Shown here in pieces: positions 1-6,152 of a DNA stretch of 6,196 nucleotides (positions are counted from its first letter, which is position 1; the number at the start of each line of letters is the position of its first letter). Source of the stretch: Burkholderiales bacterium (GTDB lineage Bacteria > Pseudomonadota > Gammaproteobacteria > Burkholderiales > Casimicrobiaceae); NCBI GenBank assembly GCA_031275075.1, contig JAISPI010000171.1:1-6196 (forward strand), given 5' to 3'. The notes below the pieces were generated by a model. It saw nothing but the letters and a program-made list of their open reading frames with translations. It had not been told where the DNA came from and did not search any database. Both the position numbers and the translations under genes were made by a program.

Positions 1-1641
1 GACGGCAATGTCAACCCGCCGGTTCATCAACAGCCGCTCGCCGGATGTCCAGTTTACGGCGTTGCGTTTATCGACCCGGCGATGGCCAAAATACAAACCG
101 TCACGGCACGCCAGCCCCACCTGATAGCCAGCGAGGCGAAACAATGCCGCCAACTGTTGGGCAATAGCGGTTGCTCCCTGTTTGCCGGTAATTCCGAAAA
201 TGGGAATGCGCCCTTGCCGCTCGGCGTCTGGAAAGAGATGGCTGACGATCGCTTCACCGACCGGCTGCGGTTTCCCGCTTGCCGGTCGCAAGTGCGTCAA
301 CAGACTGGGGCCCGCATCGACCTCGATGACGGCGCCTCCCTGTCTGGCAAGCGGCTGGCTGATGTCGCTGGCGACGATATCAACGCCGGCAATGTCGAGC
401 CCGATGACACGGGCGGCCAACACAGCAAGCGCCGCATTTTCGGGATGTACGTTTTCGGTGACATCGGCAGAGACGTTGCCGTTACGCTGGATCAATACCT
501 GTTGACCGGCGGCGGGGATGCTGTCCCGCGTCAACTGCTGACGCGCCAGTTCCAACACAATGGTGGGATCCTCGTCGATCAAAACCTTGTTGAGCGGAGT
601 GTCTTCGTTGAGACCGCGGCGTGGATCGTTGTTTATTTGCGCATCAATCAGCGCCACCACCGTATCATGACCGTTGCCGATGACCCCAACCTCTTCACCG
701 CGAGCGGCCGCGACCAATTTGTCGCCGACGACCAGCAACCGGTGTTCGTGGCCGTGCATAAAACGTTCAACGATGACATCGCTGCCCTCGGCGTCAGCGA
801 TGGCAAAAGCCGCGCGAATGTCTTCTTCGCGTGAGAGATCAAGAACGACGCCACGGCCATGATTGCCGTCAATCGGCTTGACCACTATCGGCAAACCGAT
901 TTCTTGCGCTGCCGCCCAAGCGGCATCGGCGCTTTCAACAATTTCGCCTTCCGGCACGGGAATGCCACACGACCGCAACAACCGCTTGGTCAAATCCTTG
1001 TCGGTGGTAATGCTCTCGCCGATGGCGCTGGTGTACTCGGTTTCTGCCGTCCATATCCGGCGCTGATGCGCGCCGTAGCCTAATTGCACCAAATTGCCAT
1101 CGTTCAACCGTATTACCGGGATGCGGCAATCGGCAGCCGCTTGAACGATGCAGAAAGTGCTCGGCCCCAGATGGTGGTCGTTGATTTTCTGGCGCAAATC
1201 AGCAATCGCAGCAGCGACATCAAACGGGCGATCCTCGATTGCCGCCATCACCAGATCGCGACCCATCGCCAGCGCGGCGCGTCCGACTTCTTCGTTGCGC
1301 GCCCGAACCGCCACTTTATAAATACCGCGTCGCGAGGTTTGCCGCGCCTTGCCGAAACCGGCTTGCATGCCGGCGAGATTTTGTAGTTCAATCGCGACAT
1401 GTTCAAGAACATGCGCCATCCAGGTGCCTTCCTTGATGCGCCGCAAAAACCCGCCGCGTTCGCCGATCCCGCAGCGGTGTTCGATCAGCGACGGCAACCA
1501 GCCGACAAGCCGTTCGTAAAACCCGAGGATGGTGTTGGTCGGCGTGTCTTCCAACGCGCCGATATCGACCCAAGCTTCCAGCACCGGCCGGTAGGTCCAG
1601 ATGTTGGGGCCTCGCAAATACGTGATGCGGAGGAACCGCAT
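1..1641 (-). CDS. cphA: Cyanophycin synthetase homologue (CphA-like), N-terminal 547 residues, partial, with degenerate nucleotide sites
   Basis: Cyanophycin synthetases build multi-L-arginyl-poly-L-aspartate in the cytoplasm: an ATP-grasp domain adds Asp to the backbone and a Mur-ligase-like domain adds Arg to its side chain. The minus frame is open from ATG 1641 to the left edge, so the C-terminal part is missing. The N domain begins MRFLRITYLRGPNIW, like the family start, and carries HVLEH at residues 77-81. The ATP-grasp domain shows TDKDLTKRLL (about 215), KPIDGNHGRGV (255-265), ENVHPEN and GLDIAGVDIV. The Mur-like domain starts near 480. Oddities: the P-loop reads GKQGAT (486-491) where the family has GTNGKT, so Ala490 replaces the lysine; the STGG loop is about five residues short at 391-393; EVN is EVD (440-442). 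An in-frame ATG at 1722 would add 27 residues, but family similarity begins at 1641. It is probably a paralogue (CphA'-type or CphA2-like) rather than the main synthetase. Family assignment is firm; activity is doubtful. Confidence 0.9.
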   Translation of the reverse strand, partial: MRFLRITYLRGPNIWTYRPVLEAWVDIGALEDTPTNTILGFYERLVGWLPSLIEHRCGIGERGGFLRRIKEGTWMAHVLEHVAIELQNLAGMQAGFGKARQTSRRGIYKVAVRARNEEVGRAALAMGRDLVMAAIEDRPFDVAAAIADLRQKINDHHLGPSTFCIVQAAADCRIPVIRLNDGNLVQLGYGAHQRRIWTAETEYTSAIGESITTDKDLTKRLLRSCGIPVPEGEIVESADAAWAAAQEIGLPIVVKPIDGNHGRGVVLDLSREEDIRAAFAIADAEGSDVIVERFMHGHEHRLLVVGDKLVAAARGEEVGVIGNGHDTVVALIDAQINNDPRRGLNEDTPLNKVLIDEDPTIVLELARQQLTRDSIPAAGQQVLIQRNGNVSADVTENVHPENAALAVLAARVIGLDIAGVDIVASDISQPLARQGGAVIEVDAGPSLLTHLRPASGKPQPVGEAIVSHLFPDAERQGRIPIFGITGKQGATAIAQQLAALFRLAGYQVGLACRDGLYFGHRRVDKRNAVNWTSGERLLMNRRVDIAV

Positions 1642-1776
1642 CTCTCTTTTTTTCAATGTTGTCGGCACAAACAGCTCACAAAACCGATGGAAAAGACCTA
1701 GTTTAACAAGGGTAACGGGCATTCATACTACTTCACTTTGCGATTGGACAACACGCAACGCGAGGAAGTCTACTCC

Positions 1777-1788
1777 GCTCGACCGAGC
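1777..1788. repeat. 12-base palindrome in the divergent region (possible operator)
   Basis: GCTCG and CGAGC form a perfect inverted repeat separated by two bases (AC). The gap is too short for a stable RNA hairpin, so if it works at all it would be as a DNA-binding site. It lies on the cphA side of the divergent region. A palindrome of this size can arise by chance. Confidence 0.25.
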
Positions 1789-1819
1789 TAAGCCAGAGAC
1801 GCCGTCATCAAAAAGACGT

Positions 1820-1847
1820 TTTATTCTGTATTGATTCTTTCTTGCAA
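1820..1847 (-). promoter_or_regulatory. Possible sigma-70-type promoter for the cphA homologue
   Basis: On the minus strand TTGCAA (1847-1842) is followed after 16 bases by AATAAA (1825-1820), in an AT-rich stretch about 180 bases upstream of ATG 1641. Each hexamer matches its consensus at only four of six positions, so this is a weak inference. The position suits a divergent promoter. Confidence 0.25.
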
Positions 1848-1896
1848 AAACGCGCGTTGGTGATGAAATTCTTTTATAGTGGCGCTGCCTGCTTTT

Positions 1897-1951
1897 GCCT
1901 GCGGTGGCATGGAAAACCCTGTTCTGACAGGGAGCATAGCGTCGCGCAGGC
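1897..1951 (+). promoter_or_regulatory. Two-tier stem-loop in the leader of the ABC transporter gene
   Basis: GCCTGCG (1897-1903) pairs perfectly with CGCAGGC (1945-1951). Inside it CCCTGT (1917-1922) and ACAGGG (1927-1932) form a perfect six-base-pair stem with loop TCTG. If translation starts at ATG 1960, this element ends eight bases before the start codon and could affect ribosome access. I could not match it to a named riboswitch or small RNA. The pairing is seen directly; the regulatory role is inferred. Confidence 0.4.
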
Positions 1952-1959
1952 CATTGTTC

Positions 1960-4281
1960 ATGACACAAACACACAGAAACGCGCCCTCCACGGCAACGTC
2001 TGCGTTGCCCGTCCCCATGCCAGCCGTCTGGCAGACATGGGCGGCCTCTTTTTTTTCGCCCAATGAGAAAATTTTGGGTTGGGCTGTCATTGATCTCGAT
2101 GAGCAATTACGTTTTGCTCAGGAATTGATCGTTATGACTGACCAGCGCTTGCTCGGCTGCGCCTTGTCGCCGGAGGGCGCGCCAACGTGCCTGGAGTGGA
2201 TGCGCCGGAACGGGCTGCGACTGAACCATTACGATCATGCCGGCGTCGGCACGTTGGAATTGCTTGATGACCATAGCCGTCTGCACTGCTGGCGCTATAC
2301 GTTGGCACAAGGCACCGCGATTCTGCGTCTCGTTCAGGCGTTCGACCGACAGCAGCAAGCGTCGGAAAAAACCAGCGAAGAAAGCGCAGCCCTGTGTCCA
2401 GTTTGCGGCACCTCCCTATCTGCCAATGATGGCGAATGTCCAAATTGCACTGCTAACGACACCATCGCGTCGCCGTCCACCTGGATTCTGTTCCGGCTTT
2501 GGCGGTTCGCCCGGCCCTACAAAGGTTCTTTGTTGTTGGGCTTCATCCTGATGCTGACATCCACAGCCGCCAGCATGGTAGCGCCGTATCTGATCATGCC
2601 GCTTACCGATGAAGTTCTGGTGCCTGCCGAAAAAGGGATGCCGGTTGATATCGGGCTGGTAGCGTTGTACCTCGGCGGGTTATTTGTTTCGGCGCTGCTC
2701 GCTTGGGGGCTGGGCTGGGGAAAAACATACATTCTGGCGCTGGTGTCTGAGCGAATCGGCGCCGATCTGCGAACCGCTTCTTTCGAACATTTGATGCATT
2801 TGTCGCTGGAATACTTCGGCGGCAAACGCACCGGTGATTTGATGGCGCGCATCAGTTCGGAAACCGACCGCATCTGTCTTTTTCTGTCGCTACATCTTCT
2901 CGATTTCGCCACCGACGTGCTAATGATTACGATGACGGCGGCGGTGCTGTTTTGGATCAATCCATGGTTGGCGCTGGTGACGCTGTTGCCGTTGCCGTTC
3001 ATCGCCTGGATGATTCACCTGGTTCGCGAACGGCTGCGAACCGGCTTTGAAAAAATTGGCCGCGCCTGGTCGGAAGTGACCAACGTGTTGGCCGACACCA
3101 TTCCCGGTATTCGCGTCGTCAAAGCGTTCGCCCAAGAGGCGCGCGAAACGAAACGCTTTCAGGAAGCCAACCGCCACAATCTTGTGGCCAACGATAGGGT
3201 CAACCGTCTTTGGTCGCTGTTCTCGCCGACCGTGTCGTTGTTGACCGAGATCGGATTGCTGGTTGTCTGGATGTTTGGTATCTGGCAGGTATCGCAAAGC
3301 CATATTTCTACCGGAATGCTGCTGTCGGCGCTGGCATACATCGGCCGTTTTTACACGCGGCTCGATTCGATGAGCCGGTTCGTCTCGGTCACGCAAAAAG
3401 CGGCTGCGGGCGCCAAACGGATTTTCGACATTCTCGATCACGTTTCGAACGTGCCGAACCCCGCACATCCGGTGCCGTTGCCAACGGTGCGCGGGCAGAT
3501 TGAATTGCGTAACATCGTGTTCCGTTACGGCAGCCGAACCGTTCTGCGCGGCGTCGATCTTACGGTTACGCCCGGCGAAATGATCGGGCTGGTTGGGCAC
3601 AGCGGTTCCGGCAAAAGCACCTTGGTCAACATCATCTGTCGTTTTTACGATACCGCTGAAGGCGCGGTGCTTCTTGACGGCATCGACATCCGCACGCTGG
3701 CGATCTCCGACTACCGCCGCCACATCGGTTTAGTATTGCAAGAACCTTTCCTTTTCTTCGGCACAGTCGCCGAGAACATCGCTTATGGTCATCCCGGCGC
3801 AACGCGCGAAGACATTGTCGCCGCGGCGCGTGCCGCGCACGCGCACGAATTCATCTTGCGCTTGCCGCACGGTTACGATTCGTTGGTTGGCGAACGCGGA
3901 CAAGGGTTGTCGGGAGGAGAACGGCAACGGATTTCCATCGCCCGCGCGCTGTTGATCGACCCGAAGATTCTGATTCTCGACGAAGCAACTTCATCCGTCG
4001 ATACCGAAACCGAAAAAGAAATCCAGAAAGCGCTCGACAACCTCGTGCGCGGCCGCACCACCATCGCCATTGCGCACCGCCTGTCAACATTGCGCAAGGC
4101 AGATCGTCTTGTGGTGATGGATCGTGGCCAGATTGTTGAAGAAGGGGCGCACGATGCGCTGATCGCTCAACGCGGCGCTTACTTTCGTTTGCACGAAGCG
4201 CAAGCGCGACAGGTCGATGTCGAATTTGCTTCGGCGTCATGGGATGATGCCGTTTCCGCAACCACCCGTTCATCAAAATGA
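1960..4281 (+). CDS. Cyanophycin-locus ABC transporter, fused permease-ATPase with N-terminal zinc ribbon
   Basis: Half-transporter of the ABC exporter type, expected to work as an inner-membrane homodimer. From ATG 1960 it has 773 residues. Residues 1-140 are soluble and include LIVMTDQRLLG (about 56-66), a pattern seen in bacterial PH-like domains. A four-cysteine zinc ribbon follows (C146, C149, C160, C163). Six membrane segments lie between about 190 and 480. The ATPase domain starts near 508, with A-loop Y523, Walker A GHSGSGKST (546-554), Q594, signature LSGGERQR (650-657), Walker B ILILDE (670-675), D-loop SSVD and H706. All catalytic residues are present, so it should hydrolyse ATP. 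The substrate cannot be read from sequence; its divergence from a CphA homologue and coupling to DUF1854 suggest a link to cyanophycin, Arg/Asp or their dipeptide. I recall this family being annotated as cyanophycin metabolism-associated. The start is uncertain: GTG 1879 and ATG 1909 and 2017 share the frame and none has a good ribosome site; 1960 has AGG nine bases upstream. Confidence 0.9.
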   Translation: MTQTHRNAPSTATSALPVPMPAVWQTWAASFFSPNEKILGWAVIDLDEQLRFAQELIVMTDQRLLGCALSPEGAPTCLEWMRRNGLRLNHYDHAGVGTLELLDDHSRLHCWRYTLAQGTAILRLVQAFDRQQQASEKTSEESAALCPVCGTSLSANDGECPNCTANDTIASPSTWILFRLWRFARPYKGSLLLGFILMLTSTAASMVAPYLIMPLTDEVLVPAEKGMPVDIGLVALYLGGLFVSALLAWGLGWGKTYILALVSERIGADLRTASFEHLMHLSLEYFGGKRTGDLMARISSETDRICLFLSLHLLDFATDVLMITMTAAVLFWINPWLALVTLLPLPFIAWMIHLVRERLRTGFEKIGRAWSEVTNVLADTIPGIRVVKAFAQEARETKRFQEANRHNLVANDRVNRLWSLFSPTVSLLTEIGLLVVWMFGIWQVSQSHISTGMLLSALAYIGRFYTRLDSMSRFVSVTQKAAAGAKRIFDILDHVSNVPNPAHPVPLPTVRGQIELRNIVFRYGSRTVLRGVDLTVTPGEMIGLVGHSGSGKSTLVNIICRFYDTAEGAVLLDGIDIRTLAISDYRRHIGLVLQEPFLFFGTVAENIAYGHPGATREDIVAAARAAHAHEFILRLPHGYDSLVGERGQGLSGGERQRISIARALLIDPKILILDEATSSVDTETEKEIQKALDNLVRGRTTIAIAHRLSTLRKADRLVVMDRGQIVEEGAHDALIAQRGAYFRLHEAQARQVDVEFASASWDDAVSATTRSSK
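1992..2009 (+). repeat. Perfect hairpin GGCAACG-TCTG-CGTTGCC
   Basis: A seven-base-pair perfect stem with loop TCTG, the same loop as the hairpin at 1917-1932. It lies in the first codons of the transporter if ATG 1960 is the start, or in the leader if ATG 2017 is. Such a stem within coding sequence is unusual enough to suggest an RNA-level role, which is inference. Confidence 0.45.
2014..2056 (+). terminator. Attenuator-like hairpin followed by an eight-T run
   Basis: CCCATG (2014-2019) can pair with CATGGG (2036-2041). Alternatively TGCCAG (2018-2023) pairs with CTGGCA (2028-2033) around loop CCGT. Seven bases after the outer stem comes a run of eight T (2049-2056), and GGGCG (2039-2043) can also pair with CGCCC (2057-2061) across it. 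The layout resembles an intrinsic terminator, but it lies inside the transporter reading frame and the T run is not directly next to the stem. If functional, it would be an attenuator limiting transcription of the transporter operon. It could also be a coincidence of coding sequence. Confidence 0.3.
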
Positions 4282-4760
4282 ATCCGCCCGATTTTCAATT
4301 GTTGCGCAATACCTTTGGCCGTTTGGTGTTGACCACTGGCGATGGCCAAGTCTATGAAAACATCGTGCCGGTGCGCGCGTTCCCGATCAGCGCGCCGGAT
4401 ACCGGATTGGCGCTGGTCGATGAAGAAGGACATGAGCGCGCTTGGATCGCCGATTTGGCAACATTGAAAACAACTTTCGGCAGCGAAATGTGCGCTCTTA
4501 TCGAGGCGGCGCTCGCCGAGCGCGAATTCATGCCCTGCATTCTGCGGCTGAACCAGGTTTCAACCTTTGCCACACCGAGCACTTGGCAAGTCAGTACCAA
4601 CTGCGGTGAAACATCGTTCGTGTTAAAAGGCGAAGAAGACATTCGGTTGCTAAGCGCCACTTCGCTATTGATCACTGACCGCGACGGTGTGCAATACCGG
4701 ATTCCGGACATCACCCAACTCGATAAACACAGCCGGCGATTGCTGGATCGTTTTTTGTGA
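4278..4760 (+). CDS. DUF1854 family protein of the cyanophycin locus
   Basis: A 160-residue soluble protein without signal peptide or membrane segment. I recognise it as DUF1854 from its overall pattern: an early LxLTTGDGQVYENIVPVRAFPIS-type stretch (about residues 17-38), LALVDEEGHE (44-53), then SATSLLITDRDGVQYRIPDI (125-144) and a terminal LDKHSRRLLDRFL. Its ATG lies inside the transporter's last codons (ATGA, four-base overlap), so the two are almost certainly co-transcribed and translationally coupled. No function is established that I know of. The constant pairing with the fused ABC transporter suggests an accessory or regulatory subunit, perhaps acting at the transporter's cytoplasmic N-terminal region; this is inference. 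I recall cyanophycin-linked naming for this subfamily. No catalytic motif is visible. Confidence 0.85.
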   Translation: MNPPDFQLLRNTFGRLVLTTGDGQVYENIVPVRAFPISAPDTGLALVDEEGHERAWIADLATLKTTFGSEMCALIEAALAEREFMPCILRLNQVSTFATPSTWQVSTNCGETSFVLKGEEDIRLLSATSLLITDRDGVQYRIPDITQLDKHSRRLLDRFL

Positions 4761-4859
4761 TTCTCGCCTCTCCGCGTGAGATGGTTTTCTGGATTGCTTC
4801 CCGCCACACGACGTTCGCGGTCGCAATGACGCCTTTTCTTTGCGCTCTTTGCGGTTAAA
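4761..4859. repeat. Convergent spacer built of two dispersed-repeat-like modules
   Basis: This 99-base gap lies between the convergent ends of the DUF1854 gene and waaA. Module A (4789-4831) reads CTGGATTGCTTC through GTCGCAATGACG, with ATTGC and GCAAT as inverted ends. It resembles the GATTGCTTC/GCAATGACG intergenic elements common in many proteobacterial genomes. Module B (4838-4858) has CTTTGCG twice at a nine-base period (4838-4844 and 4847-4853) and ends GGTTAAA, another short element I recognise as widespread between genes. Near 4762-4778, TCTCGC and GCGTGAGA can form a weak hairpin followed by TTTT at 4785-4788, a poor terminator candidate for the upstream operon. Repeat status rests on memory of similar sequences, not on copies within this window. 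Confidence 0.45.
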
Positions 4860-6152
4860 TCATTTTTCTGATTCTTGATCCCTGCTCTCTGCCAACCACT
4901 TTACCAACCGTTCCGCCGCGCCGCGATGTTCCTCCAAAAAATGAAGGCCAGAGTCGCGCATCGTTTGCCTTGCTTCATGGTTTCGCAGCAAAGCTCCGGC
5001 CTGAACGATGAGTGCATCAGCATTGTTAGCCCGTTTGGCCGCACCGACGGCGCAAGCAGCATCACTGATATCCTTGAAGTTGAAGGTGTGCGGGCCGATC
5101 AGTACCGGCGTACCCGTTGCCAATGGCTCCAGCAAATTCTGACCTCCGAGCGGCAACAGACTGCCACCGACAAACGCAAGATCGGCGGCGGCGTAATAGG
5201 CGAACATTTCGCCCATCGAATCGCCGAGCACAAACGAAATTTCCGGTGGCACATCGCTTTCGTCGCTGCGTCTGACGAACGCCAGACCACGCGCGCGCAG
5301 TTGTTCGGCAACGCTTTCAAAGCGCTCAGGATGGCGCGGCACGATCACTGTCAGCGTTTCGGGTGGCAACGCATCCGGTTGGCGGCGTATCGCATCGAGC
5401 AATAAGGCTTCCTCTCCATCGCGTGTTGATGCCGCGATCCAGATGAGCCGCTGACCGAAACGCCGGCGCAAAACCGCGCCCAATGCCCGCGCGTTTTCCG
5501 GCACTTCGATATCAAATTTGAGATTGCCGATTACGGTCACATCGCGTGCACCCAGCGTCCGCAATCGTTGCGCATCGTCTTCGGTCTGCGCGGCAACGCC
5601 GGTTAACGACGCAAAGACGGGTCGAGTCAACGACGTGTAACGCGCGTAACGCGCGGCAGAACGTTCCGACATCCGGGCATTGACGAGGAAACAGCGAATG
5701 TTGCGACGCGCGCATTCAGTGACCGCGTTGGGCCACATTTCGGTTTCCATCAGCAGCGCCAGTTTCGGTTGAACGTGATCGAGAAAAGCCCGCACGGCGA
5801 AACGATAATCATAGGGAAGCCATAATTGCGTAATGTGCTTGCCAAAAGGGCGCTTACCGAACAAGGCTTCGCCGGTAGCGCGGCCCGTAGCAGTCATGTG
5901 CGTCAACACGATCGGCGTACCGGGATAACGCTGTTCGAGCGAAGCGATCAACGGCGCGGCGGCGCGCGTCTCGCCGACGGAAACCGCATGAATCCAAATG
6001 GTGTCACGCATCGGCGGCGTGGTGTAACGACCAAAACGTTCACCGATGTTTTTCCGGTAGCCCGGGTTTTTACGGCCACGCCACCACAGACGAACGAACA
6101 GCAGCGGCAAGAGCAGCGCCCCAAGCAGTGAATAGCCTATGCGCCAAAACAT
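4860..6152 (-). CDS. waaA: 3-deoxy-D-manno-octulosonic acid (Kdo) transferase
   Basis: WaaA (KdtA, family GT30) transfers Kdo from CMP-Kdo to lipid IV-A at the cytoplasmic face of the inner membrane, beginning LPS core assembly. The 430 residues match the usual family length of about 420-430. An N-terminal membrane anchor (about 4-24) is followed by a basic WWRGRK stretch. HAVSVGE (55-61) carries the catalytic Glu61, equivalent to Glu60 of the E. coli enzyme. METEMWPN (135-142) and GNLKFD (209-214) follow. The C-terminal GT-B half has GGSLLPLGGQN (329-339) and GPHTFNFKD (353-361), which bind the CMP-Kdo donor in the family. All expected motifs are intact. ATG 6152 is preceded on the minus strand by GGGGTG seven bases upstream, a reasonable ribosome site. 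The number of Kdo units added cannot be read from sequence. It converges on the DUF1854 gene and is functionally unrelated to it. Confidence 0.97.
   Translation of the reverse strand: MFWRIGYSLLGALLLPLLFVRLWWRGRKNPGYRKNIGERFGRYTTPPMRDTIWIHAVSVGETRAAAPLIASLEQRYPGTPIVLTHMTATGRATGEALFGKRPFGKHITQLWLPYDYRFAVRAFLDHVQPKLALLMETEMWPNAVTECARRNIRCFLVNARMSERSAARYARYTSLTRPVFASLTGVAAQTEDDAQRLRTLGARDVTVIGNLKFDIEVPENARALGAVLRRRFGQRLIWIAASTRDGEEALLLDAIRRQPDALPPETLTVIVPRHPERFESVAEQLRARGLAFVRRSDESDVPPEISFVLGDSMGEMFAYYAAADLAFVGGSLLPLGGQNLLEPLATGTPVLIGPHTFNFKDISDAACAVGAAKRANNADALIVQAGALLRNHEARQTMRDSGLHFLEEHRGAAERLVKWLAESRDQESEK

Larger units (their letters stand above)
1642..1959. other. Divergent intergenic control region between the cphA homologue and the ABC transporter gene
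   Basis: This 318-base stretch separates two divergently transcribed genes, so it should hold promoters for both. It contains a weak promoter-like pair for the minus strand, a 12-base palindrome at 1777-1788 (GCTCG AC CGAGC), an AT-rich part around 1811-1880, and the start of a structured segment from 1897. Open frames crossing it on either strand have no recognisable protein content. If the transporter starts at GTG 1879 instead of ATG 1960, the region is only 237 bases. Confidence 0.6.

Noticed and set aside
82..834. A 250-codon open frame on the plus strand.
   Set aside because: It is antisense to the well-conserved cphA homologue, has no recognisable protein features, and exists because GC-rich coding DNA leaves opposite frames open.
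1771..1796. A minus-strand stretch (TTAGCTCGGTCGAGCG) that looks like a tRNA D-arm.
   Set aside because: No matching acceptor stem, anticodon arm or T-arm (GTTCGANTC) follows at the right spacing. It is the short palindrome already listed.
1857..1880. TTGGTG and TATAGT on the plus strand as a promoter for the transporter.
   Set aside because: The spacing is only 12 bases, too short for sigma-70, and no sigma-54 pattern fits.
1897..1912. GCCTGCGGTGGCA resembles the 3' part of 6S RNA.
   Set aside because: The matching 5' arm and central bubble sequences are absent in the preceding 200 bases, so the likeness is probably chance.
2018..2033. On the minus strand the third hairpin has an ACGG loop, as in guanidine-II (mini-ykkC) riboswitches.
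   Set aside because: That class needs two such ACGR hairpins close together. The neighbouring minus-strand hairpins have CAGA loops, so the class is not supported.
1723..2106. Minus-strand open frames of 127 and 89 codons upstream of the cphA homologue.
   Set aside because: They overlap each other in different frames, have no recognisable content, and cross the hairpin region and the start of the transporter.
2920..3723. A 267-codon open frame on the minus strand.
   Set aside because: It is antisense to the transporter's membrane and ATPase domains. Its composition, rich in Arg, His, Gln and Asp, is typical of shadow frames.
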